Shown one piece after another: positions 1-6,971 of a stretch of DNA of 10,593 nucleotides. The notes beneath the pieces are model-generated. The model had not been told where the DNA came from, ran no database searches, and saw only the letters and a program-made list of their open reading frames with translations. Both the position numbers and the translations under genes were made by a program. The stretch is from Planctomycetaceae bacterium (GTDB lineage Bacteria > Planctomycetota > Planctomycetia > Pirellulales > UBA1268). The stretch is taken from assembly GCA_947464585.1 (NCBI GenBank), contig CANHYS010000033.1:1-10593 (forward strand), written 5' to 3'. Numbering within the stretch: position 1 is the stretch's first letter; the number at the start of each line of letters is the position of its first letter.

Positions 1-1
1 C

Positions 2-88
2 ACCGTGCTGCGGTGGTATTGCACAGTCGGCGACGGCAACGACCCGACGGCCCCGCAGGACTACACCGATTCGACTCTCGACCCCTGA
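2..88 (+). CDS. C-terminal end of an unidentified protein (partial)
   Basis: One frame stays open from the left edge to a TGA at 86-88 and gives 28 residues (start TVLRWYCTVGDGND, end STLDP). The composition and GC-rich third positions look coding. The 5' part lies outside the window, so the family cannot be named. The aromatic 'LRWYCT' stretch followed by an Asp/Pro-rich tail would suit the end of an exported beta-rich protein, but that is a guess. The next gene starts 28 bp downstream on the same strand with its own Shine-Dalgarno site, so the two may be co-transcribed. Confidence 0.5.
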   Translation, partial: TVLRWYCTVGDGNDPTAPQDYTDSTLDP

Positions 89-104
89 CCAGGGCCATGG
101 TTTC

Positions 105-110
105 GGAAGG
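105..110 (+). promoter_or_regulatory. Shine-Dalgarno site for the 117 start
   Basis: GGAAGG ends 6 nt before the ATG at 117, a standard spacing. It supports this start for the small membrane protein. Confidence 0.6.
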
Positions 111-116
111 GCATCC

Positions 117-665
117 ATGACCAAACGACAGAAGGCCTTGGCTGCGTCGGTGCTTGGCGTGCTTCTCGCTGCCGGTGGTGTGTCGTGGTTTTTCATGAGC
201 GCCAAGGGCATCGTTGACGAGACGCTCTCGTTGCAGACACGACTTCTGGCCGGGGAACTCACGGCACGCGATCGCAAGTCGGGAGTCGCGCAGGTGACGC
301 GCAACATCGACAAGATGGATCGCGATGATGCGAAGAAGGTGCGGGATGCGTTCATGGCCGATTGGCGACGGCTCCAGCAGCAGGGCATGGACGACTACTT
401 TGCCGCTGGCGAGGCTGACCGCGAAACCCTCCTCGATCACGACATCGAGCGACTCGTCACGGCGGGCGAACTCTGGTTCGCGACCAACCCGCGATCGAAC
501 GGCCAGCCGCCGAAGCCCAGAAATCCCAAGAAGGCGGCTTCGAAACCGGGGCAGGCCAAGGTCAGTCCAGCCGCACAACTGCTCGACATGTATCGGACCA
601 AACTGCTCGCACGGGCCGGAAAGCGGGGCGTCACCCTCCCGGATTGGCTTCTGGGGCCACGCTGA
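117..665 (+). CDS. Small membrane-anchored protein of unknown function
   Basis: 182 residues, family not recognised. Residues 1-6 are basic (MTKRQK) and are followed by a hydrophobic segment at about 7-27 (ALAASVLGVLLAAGGVSWFF), so the protein is probably a single-pass membrane protein or has an uncleaved signal anchor; there is no lipobox cysteine. Residues 30-120 are charged and probably helical (DDAKKVRDAFMADWRRL). A Pro/Lys-rich linker at about 125-148 separates them from a short helical C-terminus that ends in WLLGPR. With this topology the soluble part would lie outside the cytoplasmic membrane. A GGAAGG site 6 nt upstream supports the start. The gene lies 28 bp after the preceding partial gene, so the two may form an operon. 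No catalytic motif is visible. Confidence 0.75.
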   Translation: MTKRQKALAASVLGVLLAAGGVSWFFMSAKGIVDETLSLQTRLLAGELTARDRKSGVAQVTRNIDKMDRDDAKKVRDAFMADWRRLQQQGMDDYFAAGEADRETLLDHDIERLVTAGELWFATNPRSNGQPPKPRNPKKAASKPGQAKVSPAAQLLDMYRTKLLARAGKRGVTLPDWLLGPR

Positions 666-690
666 AATCACCGACATCGCGATTTCGGTG
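664..690 (+). terminator. Possible weak terminator: two competing hairpins
   Basis: Directly over and after the stop codon, two 6-bp stems overlap: GAAATC (664-669) with GATTTC (681-686), and CACCGA (669-674) with TCGGTG (685-690). They cannot form together. No T-tract follows, so this is at best a weak or Rho-assisted stop for the upstream pair of genes. Confidence 0.25.
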
Positions 691-735
691 GCTCCGCCGC
701 GCAGAGCGAACGCCGTTGAGGTAGTCTGTGGGGTT

Positions 736-756
736 CCCGCCCGCACTCCCCTCCCC
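736..756 (-). other. G-quadruplex-type motif on the minus strand (C-runs on plus)
   Basis: The plus strand has CCC (736-738), CCC (740-742), CCCC (748-751) and CCCC (753-756). The minus strand therefore fits the four-tract rule G3+N1-7, with loops of 1, 5 and 1 nt. It sits 27-47 bp upstream of the DeaD-like helicase start, in a leader (735-782) that is almost all pyrimidine and has no Shine-Dalgarno site. Whether it folds is unknown. Confidence 0.4.
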
Positions 757-782
757 GCCAGTCCTCCTCTCAGGCCCCCCTC

Positions 783-2357
783 ATGCCGGATTCCAAGTCC
801 GAACGGACCGCTTCCCCTGCCCTGCCCGACGATTCCCGCCCCGGCCACGTGCCCTTTGCCTCACTGGGACTTTCCGCCGAAGTGCTCAAGGCCGTCGCCC
901 AGCTCGGCTTCGAGGAGACCTCGCCGATTCAGTCGGCGGCCATCCCGCTGATCATGTCGGGCCGCGACGTGGTCGGCCAGTCCGAGACGGGCTCGGGCAA
1001 GACGGCGGCTTTCTGCATCCCTGCGATCGAGAAGATCGATCCGGCGGTCAAGGCCGCGCAGGTGCTGATCCTCACCCCCACACGTGAACTGGCCACGCAG
1101 GTGGCCGACGAGGTGCACAAGCTCGCGGCCTTCCGTCGGGGCGTGAATTCGGTGGCGATCTATGGCGGTGCGTCGTATGACCGTCAGTTCGCGGAGTTGA
1201 AGCGAGGCGCCCACGTCGTGGTCGGCACCCCGGGCCGGCTCACCGACCACATGAACCGCGGCACGCTCGACCTCACGAAGATCCGCATGCTGATCCTCGA
1301 CGAGGCCGACCGGATGCTCGACATGGGCTTCCGCGAGGACATCGAGAAGATCCTCGCCGCCGCCCCCGAGGGCCGGCAGACGATCTTCTTCTCCGCGACC
1401 ATCTCACCGCAGATCCAAGGCCTCGTCCGCGAGCACTCGAAGGACGCCGCGACCATCAAGATCGCGCAGAAGTCGGTGAGCGGACCGCCGCTCGTGGATC
1501 AGGTCTACCACGAGGTGCGGCATCACGCGAAGCTCGACGCGCTCGTGCGCGTGATCGACTTCCACGATGTGAAGAGCGGCGTCATCTTCTGCAACACCCA
1601 GCGGATGGTCGATGAGCTGGCCGACGCCCTCATCGGCCGGGGCTACTCGGCCGAGCGGATCCATGGTGGCATGGCCCAGGCCCAGCGGACCCGGGTGATG
1701 CAGAACTTCAAGCGGGCGGCCTTTGCGTTTCTGATCGCCACCGACGTGGCCGCCCGCGGCATCGACGTCAACGATCTCGAACTGGTGGTGAACTACGATC
1801 TTCCCTACGACGCCGAGGACTACGTGCACCGCATCGGCCGCACGGGCCGCGCCGGGAAGAAGGGCAAGGCGGTCACACTCGTGTCGGGGGCGGCCATCTA
1901 CAAACTGCAGTCGATCGAGCGGTTTCTCCGGACGAAAATCCGCCGCGAGCAGGTGCCGTCGATGGCGGCGGTCGAGGACCGCCGGTCCGACGCGCTCTTC
2001 GACAAAATCACCACGACCCTCGAGGCAGGCGGCTTCGCACGCCGTGCCCCGCTCGTGGAGCGGCTTCTGGAGCAGGGCCACACGCCGACCGATGTCGCCG
2101 CGGCGATCCTGCACCACTTCGCGCCGGCGAGTCAGGAGACGGCCGAGGTGGAGCCCGTCCACCGGCCCGAGCATCGTCGGCCAGCCGACAGGCGGGAGGG
2201 GCACCACCAGCACGACCGCACGGAGCGGCGGCCAGGCCCCGGTGGCCCCGGTCCAAAGAAGAGAAAATTCACGCCAGTCGGTGGCCCGCGGTTTGGGAAA
2301 CCGCACGCCGGCGGAAAGAAGAAGGGCAAGCCACCGGGCGGCAAGCCGGGGAAGTGA
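783..2357 (+). CDS. DEAD-box ATP-dependent RNA helicase, DeaD/CsdA-like
   Basis: 524 residues. It unwinds short RNA duplexes with ATP in the cytoplasm; relatives act in ribosome assembly, mRNA turnover and cold adaptation. The full motif set is visible: Q motif about 26-50 (F25, Q50), motif I SETGSGKT 67-74, PTREL 99-103, TPGR 149-152, DEAD 173-176, SAT 204-206, ATDVAARGID 319-328 and [10 protein letters not shown] 349-358. Residues about 400-448 (LFDKITTTLEAGGF...VERLLEQGHTPTDVAAAIL) resemble the helical dimerisation region that follows the core in DeaD/CsdA. The DbpA-type RNA-binding domain usual after it is absent. In its place is a disordered His/Arg then Lys/Gly/Pro tail (about 455-524, ending in KKKGKPPGGKPGK). 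Motif I reads S-E-T-G-S instead of the common bacterial A-Q-T-G-T. The ATG has no Shine-Dalgarno site; the leader is pyrimidine-rich. The gene converges on the OYE gene. Confidence 0.93.
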   Translation: MPDSKSERTASPALPDDSRPGHVPFASLGLSAEVLKAVAQLGFEETSPIQSAAIPLIMSGRDVVGQSETGSGKTAAFCIPAIEKIDPAVKAAQVLILTPTRELATQVADEVHKLAAFRRGVNSVAIYGGASYDRQFAELKRGAHVVVGTPGRLTDHMNRGTLDLTKIRMLILDEADRMLDMGFREDIEKILAAAPEGRQTIFFSATISPQIQGLVREHSKDAATIKIAQKSVSGPPLVDQVYHEVRHHAKLDALVRVIDFHDVKSGVIFCNTQRMVDELADALIGRGYSAERIHGGMAQAQRTRVMQNFKRAAFAFLIATDVAARGIDVNDLELVVNYDLPYDAEDYVHRIGRTGRAGKKGKAVTLVSGAAIYKLQSIERFLRTKIRREQVPSMAAVEDRRSDALFDKITTTLEAGGFARRAPLVERLLEQGHTPTDVAAAILHHFAPASQETAEVEPVHRPEHRRPADRREGHHQHDRTERRPGPGGPGPKKRKFTPVGGPRFGKPHAGGKKKGKPPGGKPGK

Positions 2358-2359
2358 CC

Positions 2360-2412
2360 GAAACGGGGGCGCAGCTCATTTCGTTCGGCGAAATGAGCTG
2401 CGTCCCCGTTTC
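2360..2412. repeat. 24-bp inverted repeat, REP-like palindrome or bidirectional terminator
   Basis: The left arm (2360-2383) begins GAAACGGGGGCGCAGC and the right arm (2389-2412) is its reverse complement, except for one G:T wobble. The loop is 5 nt (TTCGG). It starts 2 bp after the helicase stop and ends 7 bp before the end of the convergent OYE gene, filling almost the whole intergenic gap. No T-run flanks it on either side, so it is not a textbook intrinsic terminator, although a stem this strong would stall or protect both 3' ends. The sequence looks to me like palindromic repeats scattered in many environmental genomes; copy number cannot be judged here. Confidence 0.75.
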
Positions 2413-2419
2413 ATGAGAG

Positions 2420-3514
2420 TTACGACCCGACCGAGTGCGCCGGGAAGTCGGTGTAGCCGGCGGCTCCGGTTGGGGAATACCAGGTCGCCATGTCGGCAGC
2501 CTGGGCCAGCGGCCAGCCGTTCGCAAACCGCTCGACGAGGTCGGGGTTGCTGATGAAGGGGCGTCCGAAGGCGATCAGGTCGGCCATCCCGCTCGCGATG
2601 ACAGCCTCCGCCGATGCCTGCGTGTAGCCGCAGTTGCCGACGAGCGGGCCGCGGAAGACGCTGCGGAATTCGGCGAGCGTCATCGGTTCACCCAGCTTGT
2701 GAAACCCGAAGCCCAGTCCGTCCATCACGTGCAGGTAGGCGAGGCCGAAGGCGTCGAGTTGACTGGCCGCATAGGTGAACTGTTCACGGAAGTCTGGCGA
2801 GCCCATGTCGTTGAAGCCGCCGTTGGGGGCGAGTCGCACTCCCACGCGGCCGACCGGCCATTCGGCCGCAACGGCCTCGACCACCTCCGCCAGGAAGCGG
2901 AAGCGATTCTCGACGCTGCCACCGTAGCGGTCGGTGCGGTGATTCGTCTTCGACTGCAGAAACTGGTCGACGAGGTAGCCGTTGGCTGCGTGGATCTCCA
3001 CGCCGTCGAAGCCGGCAGCGCGGGCACGGGCCGCGGCGCGGGCATAGTCGGCCACCACCCCCGGGATCTCGGCGGTGTCGAGGGCCCGCGGTGCTTCGTA
3101 GGCCTGTTTGCCCTGCGGCGTGTGGATCCCATCGCCGGTGATCGCGATGGCCGACGCGGATACGGGAAGTCTGCCGCCATGGAAGCTCGAATGGGAAGCT
3201 CGGCCCATGTGCCACAGCTGCAGGAAGATCCGGCCGCCGCGGGCATGGACGGCGTCTGTTGTCAGCCGCCAACCTTCCGCCATGGCATCGGTATAGATCC
3301 CGGGCGACTCCAGCCAGCCGTTGGCCTGATCGGAGATGGTGGTCGCCTCGGAGACGATGAGCCCGGCTGAACTGCGCTGGGCATAGTATTCGGCCATCAG
3401 GGCGTTGGGAATCCGCGCAGAGCCGGCACGCGAGCGGGTGAGCGGCGCCATCACGACACGGTTGGGAAGCGTGAGATCGCGGAGCTGAAACGCCTGAAGG
3501 AGCGGTGAGGACAT
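2420..3514 (-). CDS. Old Yellow Enzyme family ene-reductase (NemA-like)
   Basis: 364 residues, the usual length for a classical OYE. These FMN enzymes reduce activated C=C bonds (enones, maleimides, nitro compounds) with NAD(P)H in the cytoplasm. Markers in order: NRVVMAPLTRSRA 18-30 (FMN-binding beta1, T26), LQLWHMGRASH 98-108 (Q99), substrate-binding HAANGY 175-180 with H175/N178 and the candidate proton donor Y180, NHRTDRYGGSVENR 191-204, FGRPFISNPDLVERF 316-330 for the FMN phosphate, and a C-terminal GYTDFP as in NemA. The H/N pair matches yeast OYE1 rather than the H/H pair of E. coli NemA. ATG at 3514 was chosen because GGAG (3524-3527) lies 9 nt upstream and the family starts here. The open frame continues upstream to 4492, but only as a shadow of the propeller gene. 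It lies 59 bp after the propeller gene on the same strand. The natural substrate is unknown. Confidence 0.93.
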   Translation of the reverse strand: MSSPLLQAFQLRDLTLPNRVVMAPLTRSRAGSARIPNALMAEYYAQRSSAGLIVSEATTISDQANGWLESPGIYTDAMAEGWRLTTDAVHARGGRIFLQLWHMGRASHSSFHGGRLPVSASAIAITGDGIHTPQGKQAYEAPRALDTAEIPGVVADYARAAARARAAGFDGVEIHAANGYLVDQFLQSKTNHRTDRYGGSVENRFRFLAEVVEAVAAEWPVGRVGVRLAPNGGFNDMGSPDFREQFTYAASQLDAFGLAYLHVMDGLGFGFHKLGEPMTLAEFRSVFRGPLVGNCGYTQASAEAVIASGMADLIAFGRPFISNPDLVERFANGWPLAQAADMATWYSPTGAAGYTDFPAHSVGS

Positions 3515-3523
3515 CGGCTGGAT

Positions 3524-3527
3524 CTCC
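3524..3527 (-). promoter_or_regulatory. Shine-Dalgarno site deciding the OYE start
   Basis: Read on the minus strand, GGAG lies 9 nt before the ATG whose A is at 3514. It supports that internal start over any codon further upstream in the same frame, where about 980 bp stay open. Confidence 0.5.
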
Positions 3528-3573
3528 GGGAAGGCATGGTCGTGAAGGCAGTCAGGGGCGTCGTGCGGCTGCT

Positions 3574-4905
3574 TCAACGAGCAAGTGAGACGCGGACGAT
3601 TTCCTTGTCGTTGCGAACGACGATGGAGCGATTGGCATACGCAGGACTGCACCAGACCACATTCCGGCCGAACGCCGTGTTGGTGGGCTCGAGCAGATGG
3701 GCACGGGCGATCTCCGAGTAGCCCGTGGGCGACATCTTCGCGATCACGAGATCGCCCGTCTCCGCAAACATCCAGTAGCGGTCGGCCTGCCGCACGATGA
3801 ACGCGGTTCCGGATCCCTGCGGCCGCTCGCCGAGTGGGCCGCCCCCCTTCCAGACGACTTCGCCACTCGGAATCGCCACGGCGCGGAGGTCGCCCTTCTC
3901 GTGAAACCCGTAGATCAACCCGTCTGCCACGAACGGCTGCACGTTCACTGCCGACACGCCGTGCTTCGGCTTGTTCCGCCATACCACCTCGGGCTTGTCG
4001 GGGCCGAGTTTCAGCAGCAGGTTCTTCTCCTGGTAGCCGCCCACGTAGAGATACTCGCCCACCTGCACCGGCGCCATGATGATCGAGCCGTTGTCGGCGT
4101 TGTAGGGCGACTCCCAGAGGATCTGCCCCGTCGCTGGTTCGACGGCGTAGATGCCGTCGGGCTTCATGAACACGATCTGCTGCTTCCCGCCAGTCACGAT
4201 CATCGTCGGCGGCGAGTAGCCCTGTTCGGGCGCCTTGCCAGCCCGCCAGATCTCCTTGCCAGTGCGCTTGTCGAAGGCAACCGAATGGGCCATCTCGGTG
4301 CCGACCACGCAGACCAGGCGATCGCCGTCGACGAGCGGATGGCTCGCCCATCCCCACAGCGCGGCTTTGGTCTGGTAGTCGGCCTTGAGGTCGCGTGACC
4401 AGAGCAGGTTCCCGTCGGCGACGTTCAGGCAACAGAGGTTCCCCTCGGCGCCGAGGGTGTAGACACGGTCTCCGTCGACCGTGGGTGTGCACCGCGGACC
4501 GGCTGGGTAGGCGATCGTGTAGGTGACCGGATACTCGTGTTTCCAGAGCACCTTGCCCGTGGCCTCATCGAGGCAGAGCACTCGCTCGGTGCCGGTCGAC
4601 GCCTTCCGCTCGAAGTTCGCCACCTTCACGTCGGCATCCGTCACATAGTCGGTGACGAACACCCGCCCCGCCGCGATGGCGGGCCCTGCATAGCCGCCGG
4701 CGATTGGCGCTCTCCACAGCACCGTCGGGCCAGCCGCGGGGAATGTGTCGAGCAGCCCATCCTCCCGCCAGACATTGTCGCGGCTCGGCCCCATCCACTG
4801 CGGCCAGTCGTCGGCGACCGCGGTCGCCATCGGCGCGAGGGCCGCGCACAGCGCCGCGATCGACGAGATCGTGAACAGGAACTGTCGTGACGATGGCCAC
4901 AGCAT
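3574..4905 (-). CDS. Secreted PQQ-like beta-propeller repeat protein
   Basis: 443 residues from the chosen start. A signal peptide (about 1-31, hydrophobic core FLFTISSIAALCAALAP, probable cleavage after AVA at 29-31) shows export. The mature chain opens DDWPQWMGPSRDNVW. Propeller blades show as repeated 'D..TG..LW' units: CLDEATGKVLW 111-121, CLNVADGNLLW 159-169, AFDKRTGKEIW 210-220, AVEPATGQILW 254-264 and AVAIPSGEVVW 342-352. That is the PQQ_2/BamB-type fold. I see no dehydrogenase features that would make it a real quinoprotein, so a binding or scaffold role outside the cytoplasmic membrane is likelier. The ATG at 4905 is preferred over the one at 4926 because GGAGGG (4913-4918) lies 7 nt before it and the upstream ATG has no such site. 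It lies 78 bp after rhlE and 59 bp before the OYE gene on the same strand. Confidence 0.9.
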   Translation of the reverse strand: MLWPSSRQFLFTISSIAALCAALAPMATAVADDWPQWMGPSRDNVWREDGLLDTFPAAGPTVLWRAPIAGGYAGPAIAAGRVFVTDYVTDADVKVANFERKASTGTERVLCLDEATGKVLWKHEYPVTYTIAYPAGPRCTPTVDGDRVYTLGAEGNLCCLNVADGNLLWSRDLKADYQTKAALWGWASHPLVDGDRLVCVVGTEMAHSVAFDKRTGKEIWRAGKAPEQGYSPPTMIVTGGKQQIVFMKPDGIYAVEPATGQILWESPYNADNGSIIMAPVQVGEYLYVGGYQEKNLLLKLGPDKPEVVWRNKPKHGVSAVNVQPFVADGLIYGFHEKGDLRAVAIPSGEVVWKGGGPLGERPQGSGTAFIVRQADRYWMFAETGDLVIAKMSPTGYSEIARAHLLEPTNTAFGRNVVWCSPAYANRSIVVRNDKEIVRVSLAR

Positions 4906-4912
4906 AGGTCTT

Positions 4913-4918
4913 CCCTCC
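4913..4918 (-). promoter_or_regulatory. Shine-Dalgarno site deciding the propeller-protein start
   Basis: On the minus strand GGAGGG is followed by 7 nt and then the ATG at 4905. It falls inside the reading frame opened by the ATG at 4926, so it argues for the shorter protein, which also has the better-shaped signal peptide. Confidence 0.7.
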
Positions 4919-4983
4919 GGTTGCATCAGGATCTGTATGGGCGGAGGGTATCGTAGCAGCCGACCGTGAAAGCAGCCTGCCCG

Positions 4984-6456
4984 CTACAACGCCCGGCGGT
5001 GCTTCTTGATCTTCCGGATAGCAGGGGCTGCCGGAGCCGGCGCAGTGGTCGTGCCTGCGGACCTGCTCTCACCTTGCGATGATTCGCTGCGAGGCCTCCG
5101 TGAGGCCTGAGCCCCTTGTCGCTGCTGCTGGCCACCCGACGAGCGGCGGCCGTCGTTCCTGCCGCCTCTGCCTCCCCTGCCACGGGACGAGCCGGCCTGA
5201 CCAGCATGACCACCATGACCAGCATGCCTACCCTCACCAGAGCGGTCCCGCGGCGGACGCCCCTGCGCCGAGCGAGATCCGCCACCCTGCCGTTCGCGAG
5301 ACTCGCTGGCTGGCTCGACGTGGGGCAGTTCGGGGAGATCGTTGCGGACGGGAATCGACTTGCGGAGCAGCCGCTCGATCGCCTGCAGCCGCGGCCGCTC
5401 CTCGTGGTCGCACAGCGAGACAGCCTTGCCCGTCATGCCCGCCCGGCCCGTGCGGCCGATGCGATGCACGTAGGTCTCGGGCTCATGGGGCAGTTCATAG
5501 TTGACCACGTGCGAGACGTTGTCGACGTCGATGCCACGGGCCGCGATGTCGGTGGCGATGAGAACCGGCGGATGCTGCGACTTGAACGCGGCGAGCGCCT
5601 TCTCCCGCTGGTTCTGGCTCTTGTTGCCATGGATCGCCGCGGCCCTGATGCCGGCTTTGTCGAGGTCGCGCTGCAGCTTGTCGGCCCCGTGCTTTGTCCG
5701 CGTGAAGACGATCACGCGGGCCATGCCCTCGGTCGAAAGCAGGTGCACGAGCAGATGCCGCTTCTGCCGCTGGGCCAGGAAAAATACCGACTGCGCCACC
5801 GTCTCCGCCGGCGTCGACTGCGGCGTGGTCTTCACCTCCAGCGGATCGCGGAGCATCGAATCGGCCAGTTGACGCACCTCACTCGGCAGCGTCGCCGAGA
5901 AGAAGAGCGTCTGCCGCTCCCTCGGCAGCATGCCGACGATCCGCCGCACATCGTGGATGAAACCCATGTCGAGCATGCGGTCGGCCTCGTCAAGGACGAG
6001 GAATTCAACCGCCCGCAGGTCGACGAACTTCTGTTGCACGAGGTCGAGCAGCCGCCCCGGCGTGGCGACCAGCACGTCCACGCCCTTGCTCATCGCCGTC
6101 TCCTGCGGCCGCTGGCCGACGCCGCCGTAGATCACCGCCGACTTCAGGTGGGCGTTGCGGCCATACACGCGGAAGCTCTCGTGGATCTGGCCGGCCAGCT
6201 CGCGGGTCGGCGCCAGCACGAGCACACGGCAGCGGCGGGCCGTCCGCTCACGCGGATTCGCCATCATCCGCTCGATCAACGGCAGCGCGAAGGCAGCGGT
6301 CTTGCCGGTGCCTGTCTGCGCACAGCCAAAGAGGTCGCGGCCGGCGAGCACGTGCGGCACCGCCTTCGCCTGGATCGGCGTCGGCACGGTGTAGCCCTCG
6401 GTCTTCAGCGCCTTGAGCACCGGTTCTGTCAGTCCCAAACTTTCAAACGTCGTCAT
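4984..6456 (-). CDS. rhlE: DEAD-box ATP-dependent RNA helicase, RhlE-type
   Basis: 490 residues. It remodels RNA with ATP in the cytoplasm; RhlE proteins assist ribosome maturation and RNA decay. Motifs: F4 and Q motif about 4-29 (FESLGL, PTPIQ), motif I AQTGTGKT 46-53, PTREL 83-87, TPGR 132-135, DEAD 156-159, SAT 187-189, [10 protein letters not shown] 301-310 and [10 protein letters not shown] 331-340. The core ends near 375. The remaining ~115 residues are a disordered tail rich in Gly, Arg, Ser and Gln with RGG-like units ([16 protein letters not shown] 423-438), closing with basic KIKKHRRAL. The start MTTFESLGL is typical of the family. The frame stays open to 6690, but that extension has no family resemblance. 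No clear Shine-Dalgarno site precedes the ATG; the 20 nt upstream are relatively A/T-rich. The first gene of a possible three-gene minus-strand run. Confidence 0.93.
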   Translation of the reverse strand: MTTFESLGLTEPVLKALKTEGYTVPTPIQAKAVPHVLAGRDLFGCAQTGTGKTAAFALPLIERMMANPRERTARRCRVLVLAPTRELAGQIHESFRVYGRNAHLKSAVIYGGVGQRPQETAMSKGVDVLVATPGRLLDLVQQKFVDLRAVEFLVLDEADRMLDMGFIHDVRRIVGMLPRERQTLFFSATLPSEVRQLADSMLRDPLEVKTTPQSTPAETVAQSVFFLAQRQKRHLLVHLLSTEGMARVIVFTRTKHGADKLQRDLDKAGIRAAAIHGNKSQNQREKALAAFKSQHPPVLIATDIAARGIDVDNVSHVVNYELPHEPETYVHRIGRTGRAGMTGKAVSLCDHEERPRLQAIERLLRKSIPVRNDLPELPHVEPASESRERQGGGSRSAQGRPPRDRSGEGRHAGHGGHAGQAGSSRGRGGRGGRNDGRRSSGGQQQRQGAQASRRPRSESSQGESRSAGTTTAPAPAAPAIRKIKKHRRAL

Positions 6457-6546
6457 AGTTAAATTCGTCTTTCGGATCACACAGTTTTCGTTCAACACAT
6501 CTGCATACGGGCCGTCGATCGCGACAGCCGCGGTAAGCGGAGGGAT

Positions 6547-6596
6547 CACGGGGCGAGCCCGTGGTACGACCAAGCCCGACAAGACATGCCTGTCGG
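6547..6596 (-). promoter_or_regulatory. Paired hairpins in the putative rhlE leader
   Basis: Read on the minus strand: CCGACA/TGTCGG with a 9-nt loop (6576-6596), then CACGGG/CCCGTG with a 5-nt loop (6547-6563). The nearer one ends about 90 nt before the rhlE ATG. If transcription starts upstream of 6600, these would form a structured 5' UTR. DEAD-box helicase genes such as csdA/deaD have long, regulated leaders in other bacteria. Function here is inferred. Confidence 0.3.
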
Positions 6597-6838
6597 AACG
6601 CTGGCAGAAGCCCTTCTCCCATTCCTGGGACGCACTGAACCTCAAGGCTTGCGACAGCTGAGTCCGCCGCAGACGCACACAATGCGTCATCGACGGGAAT
6701 CAGAGGCAAGCAACACGGCCGGATGCCGTGCGGTTCAGCGGAGGGGGCAAGTAGAATTTGAAGGATTCAGCGAACGGGCCAAGAAAAACACCCGGCTGGT
6801 CGCTCTCACCACCTCGTTACAGGAATGAGCATAGCTTC

Positions 6839-6888
6839 CACCCGCAAGGAACGCCAGTGCTGGGACTGGCCGTTGCGACAGACGGGTG
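6839..6888 (+). other. Structured 50-nt stem-loop, candidate leader RNA or small RNA
   Basis: Nested complementary segments: outer stem CACCCG (6839-6844) with CGGGTG (6883-6888), an internal loop, then AACG-CCAGT (6850-6858) with ACTGG-C-CGTT (6865-6874), where C6870 is bulged, and a 6-nt apical loop GCTGGG. That gives 15 paired positions in 50 nt. It lies 84 bp upstream of the small protein gene. No T-run follows, so it is not an intrinsic terminator. It could be a 5' UTR element; the strand of action is unknown. Confidence 0.35.
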
Positions 6889-6917
6889 ATTCGTGGACAT
6901 TAGGAAGATCGATACAG

Positions 6918-6934
6918 CATCGGTATTTCCGATG
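6918..6934 (+). promoter_or_regulatory. Hairpin in the leader of the small protein gene
   Basis: Perfect 6-bp stem CATCGG/CCGATG with a TATTT loop, ending 37 nt before the ATG at 6972. It could be an operator-like inverted repeat or an RNA hairpin. Confidence 0.3.
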
Positions 6935-6959
6935 GTCCAGATTCCATACGTGAGCCGGC

Positions 6960-6965
6960 GGAGGG
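6960..6965 (+). promoter_or_regulatory. Shine-Dalgarno site for the 6972 start
   Basis: GGAGGG with 6 nt to the ATG. This strong site is the main reason to accept the small plus-strand frame as a gene over the longer open frame on the opposite strand. Confidence 0.7.
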
Positions 6966-6971
6966 CATCGC

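Larger units (their letters stand above)
6457..6971. other. 515-bp intergenic region between divergent genes, hairpin-rich
   Basis: No credible protein gene: short open frames on both strands lack Shine-Dalgarno sites, coding-like third positions and recognisable motifs. It separates the minus-strand rhlE from the plus-strand small protein and should hold both promoters and leaders, though I see no convincing -35/-10 pair. It contains at least four perfect hairpins, annotated separately. I see no tRNA, CRISPR repeat or insertion-sequence end. Confidence 0.6.

Noticed and set aside
1404..2306. 300-residue minus-strand frame opposite the DeaD-like helicase
   Set aside because: Antisense shadow of a clear DEAD-box gene, with no motif or start signal.
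3515..4492. In-frame N-terminal extension of the OYE gene, giving a 690-residue product
   Set aside because: It runs through the propeller gene in another frame, is Arg-rich with no domain, and the OYE has a normal family start with a Shine-Dalgarno site at 3514.
5116..6462. Long plus-strand open frame opposite rhlE
   Set aside because: GC-rich antisense shadow: low-complexity, Arg/Leu/His-rich, no motif, no ribosome site, opposite a clear helicase.
6457..6690. N-terminal extension of RhlE
   Set aside because: RhlE proteins start at the [13 protein letters not shown] Q-motif region; the extension has no helicase similarity and overlaps leader hairpins.
6586..6828. 80-residue plus-strand frame in the intergenic region
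   Set aside because: No ribosome site, mixed codon use and no recognisable features.
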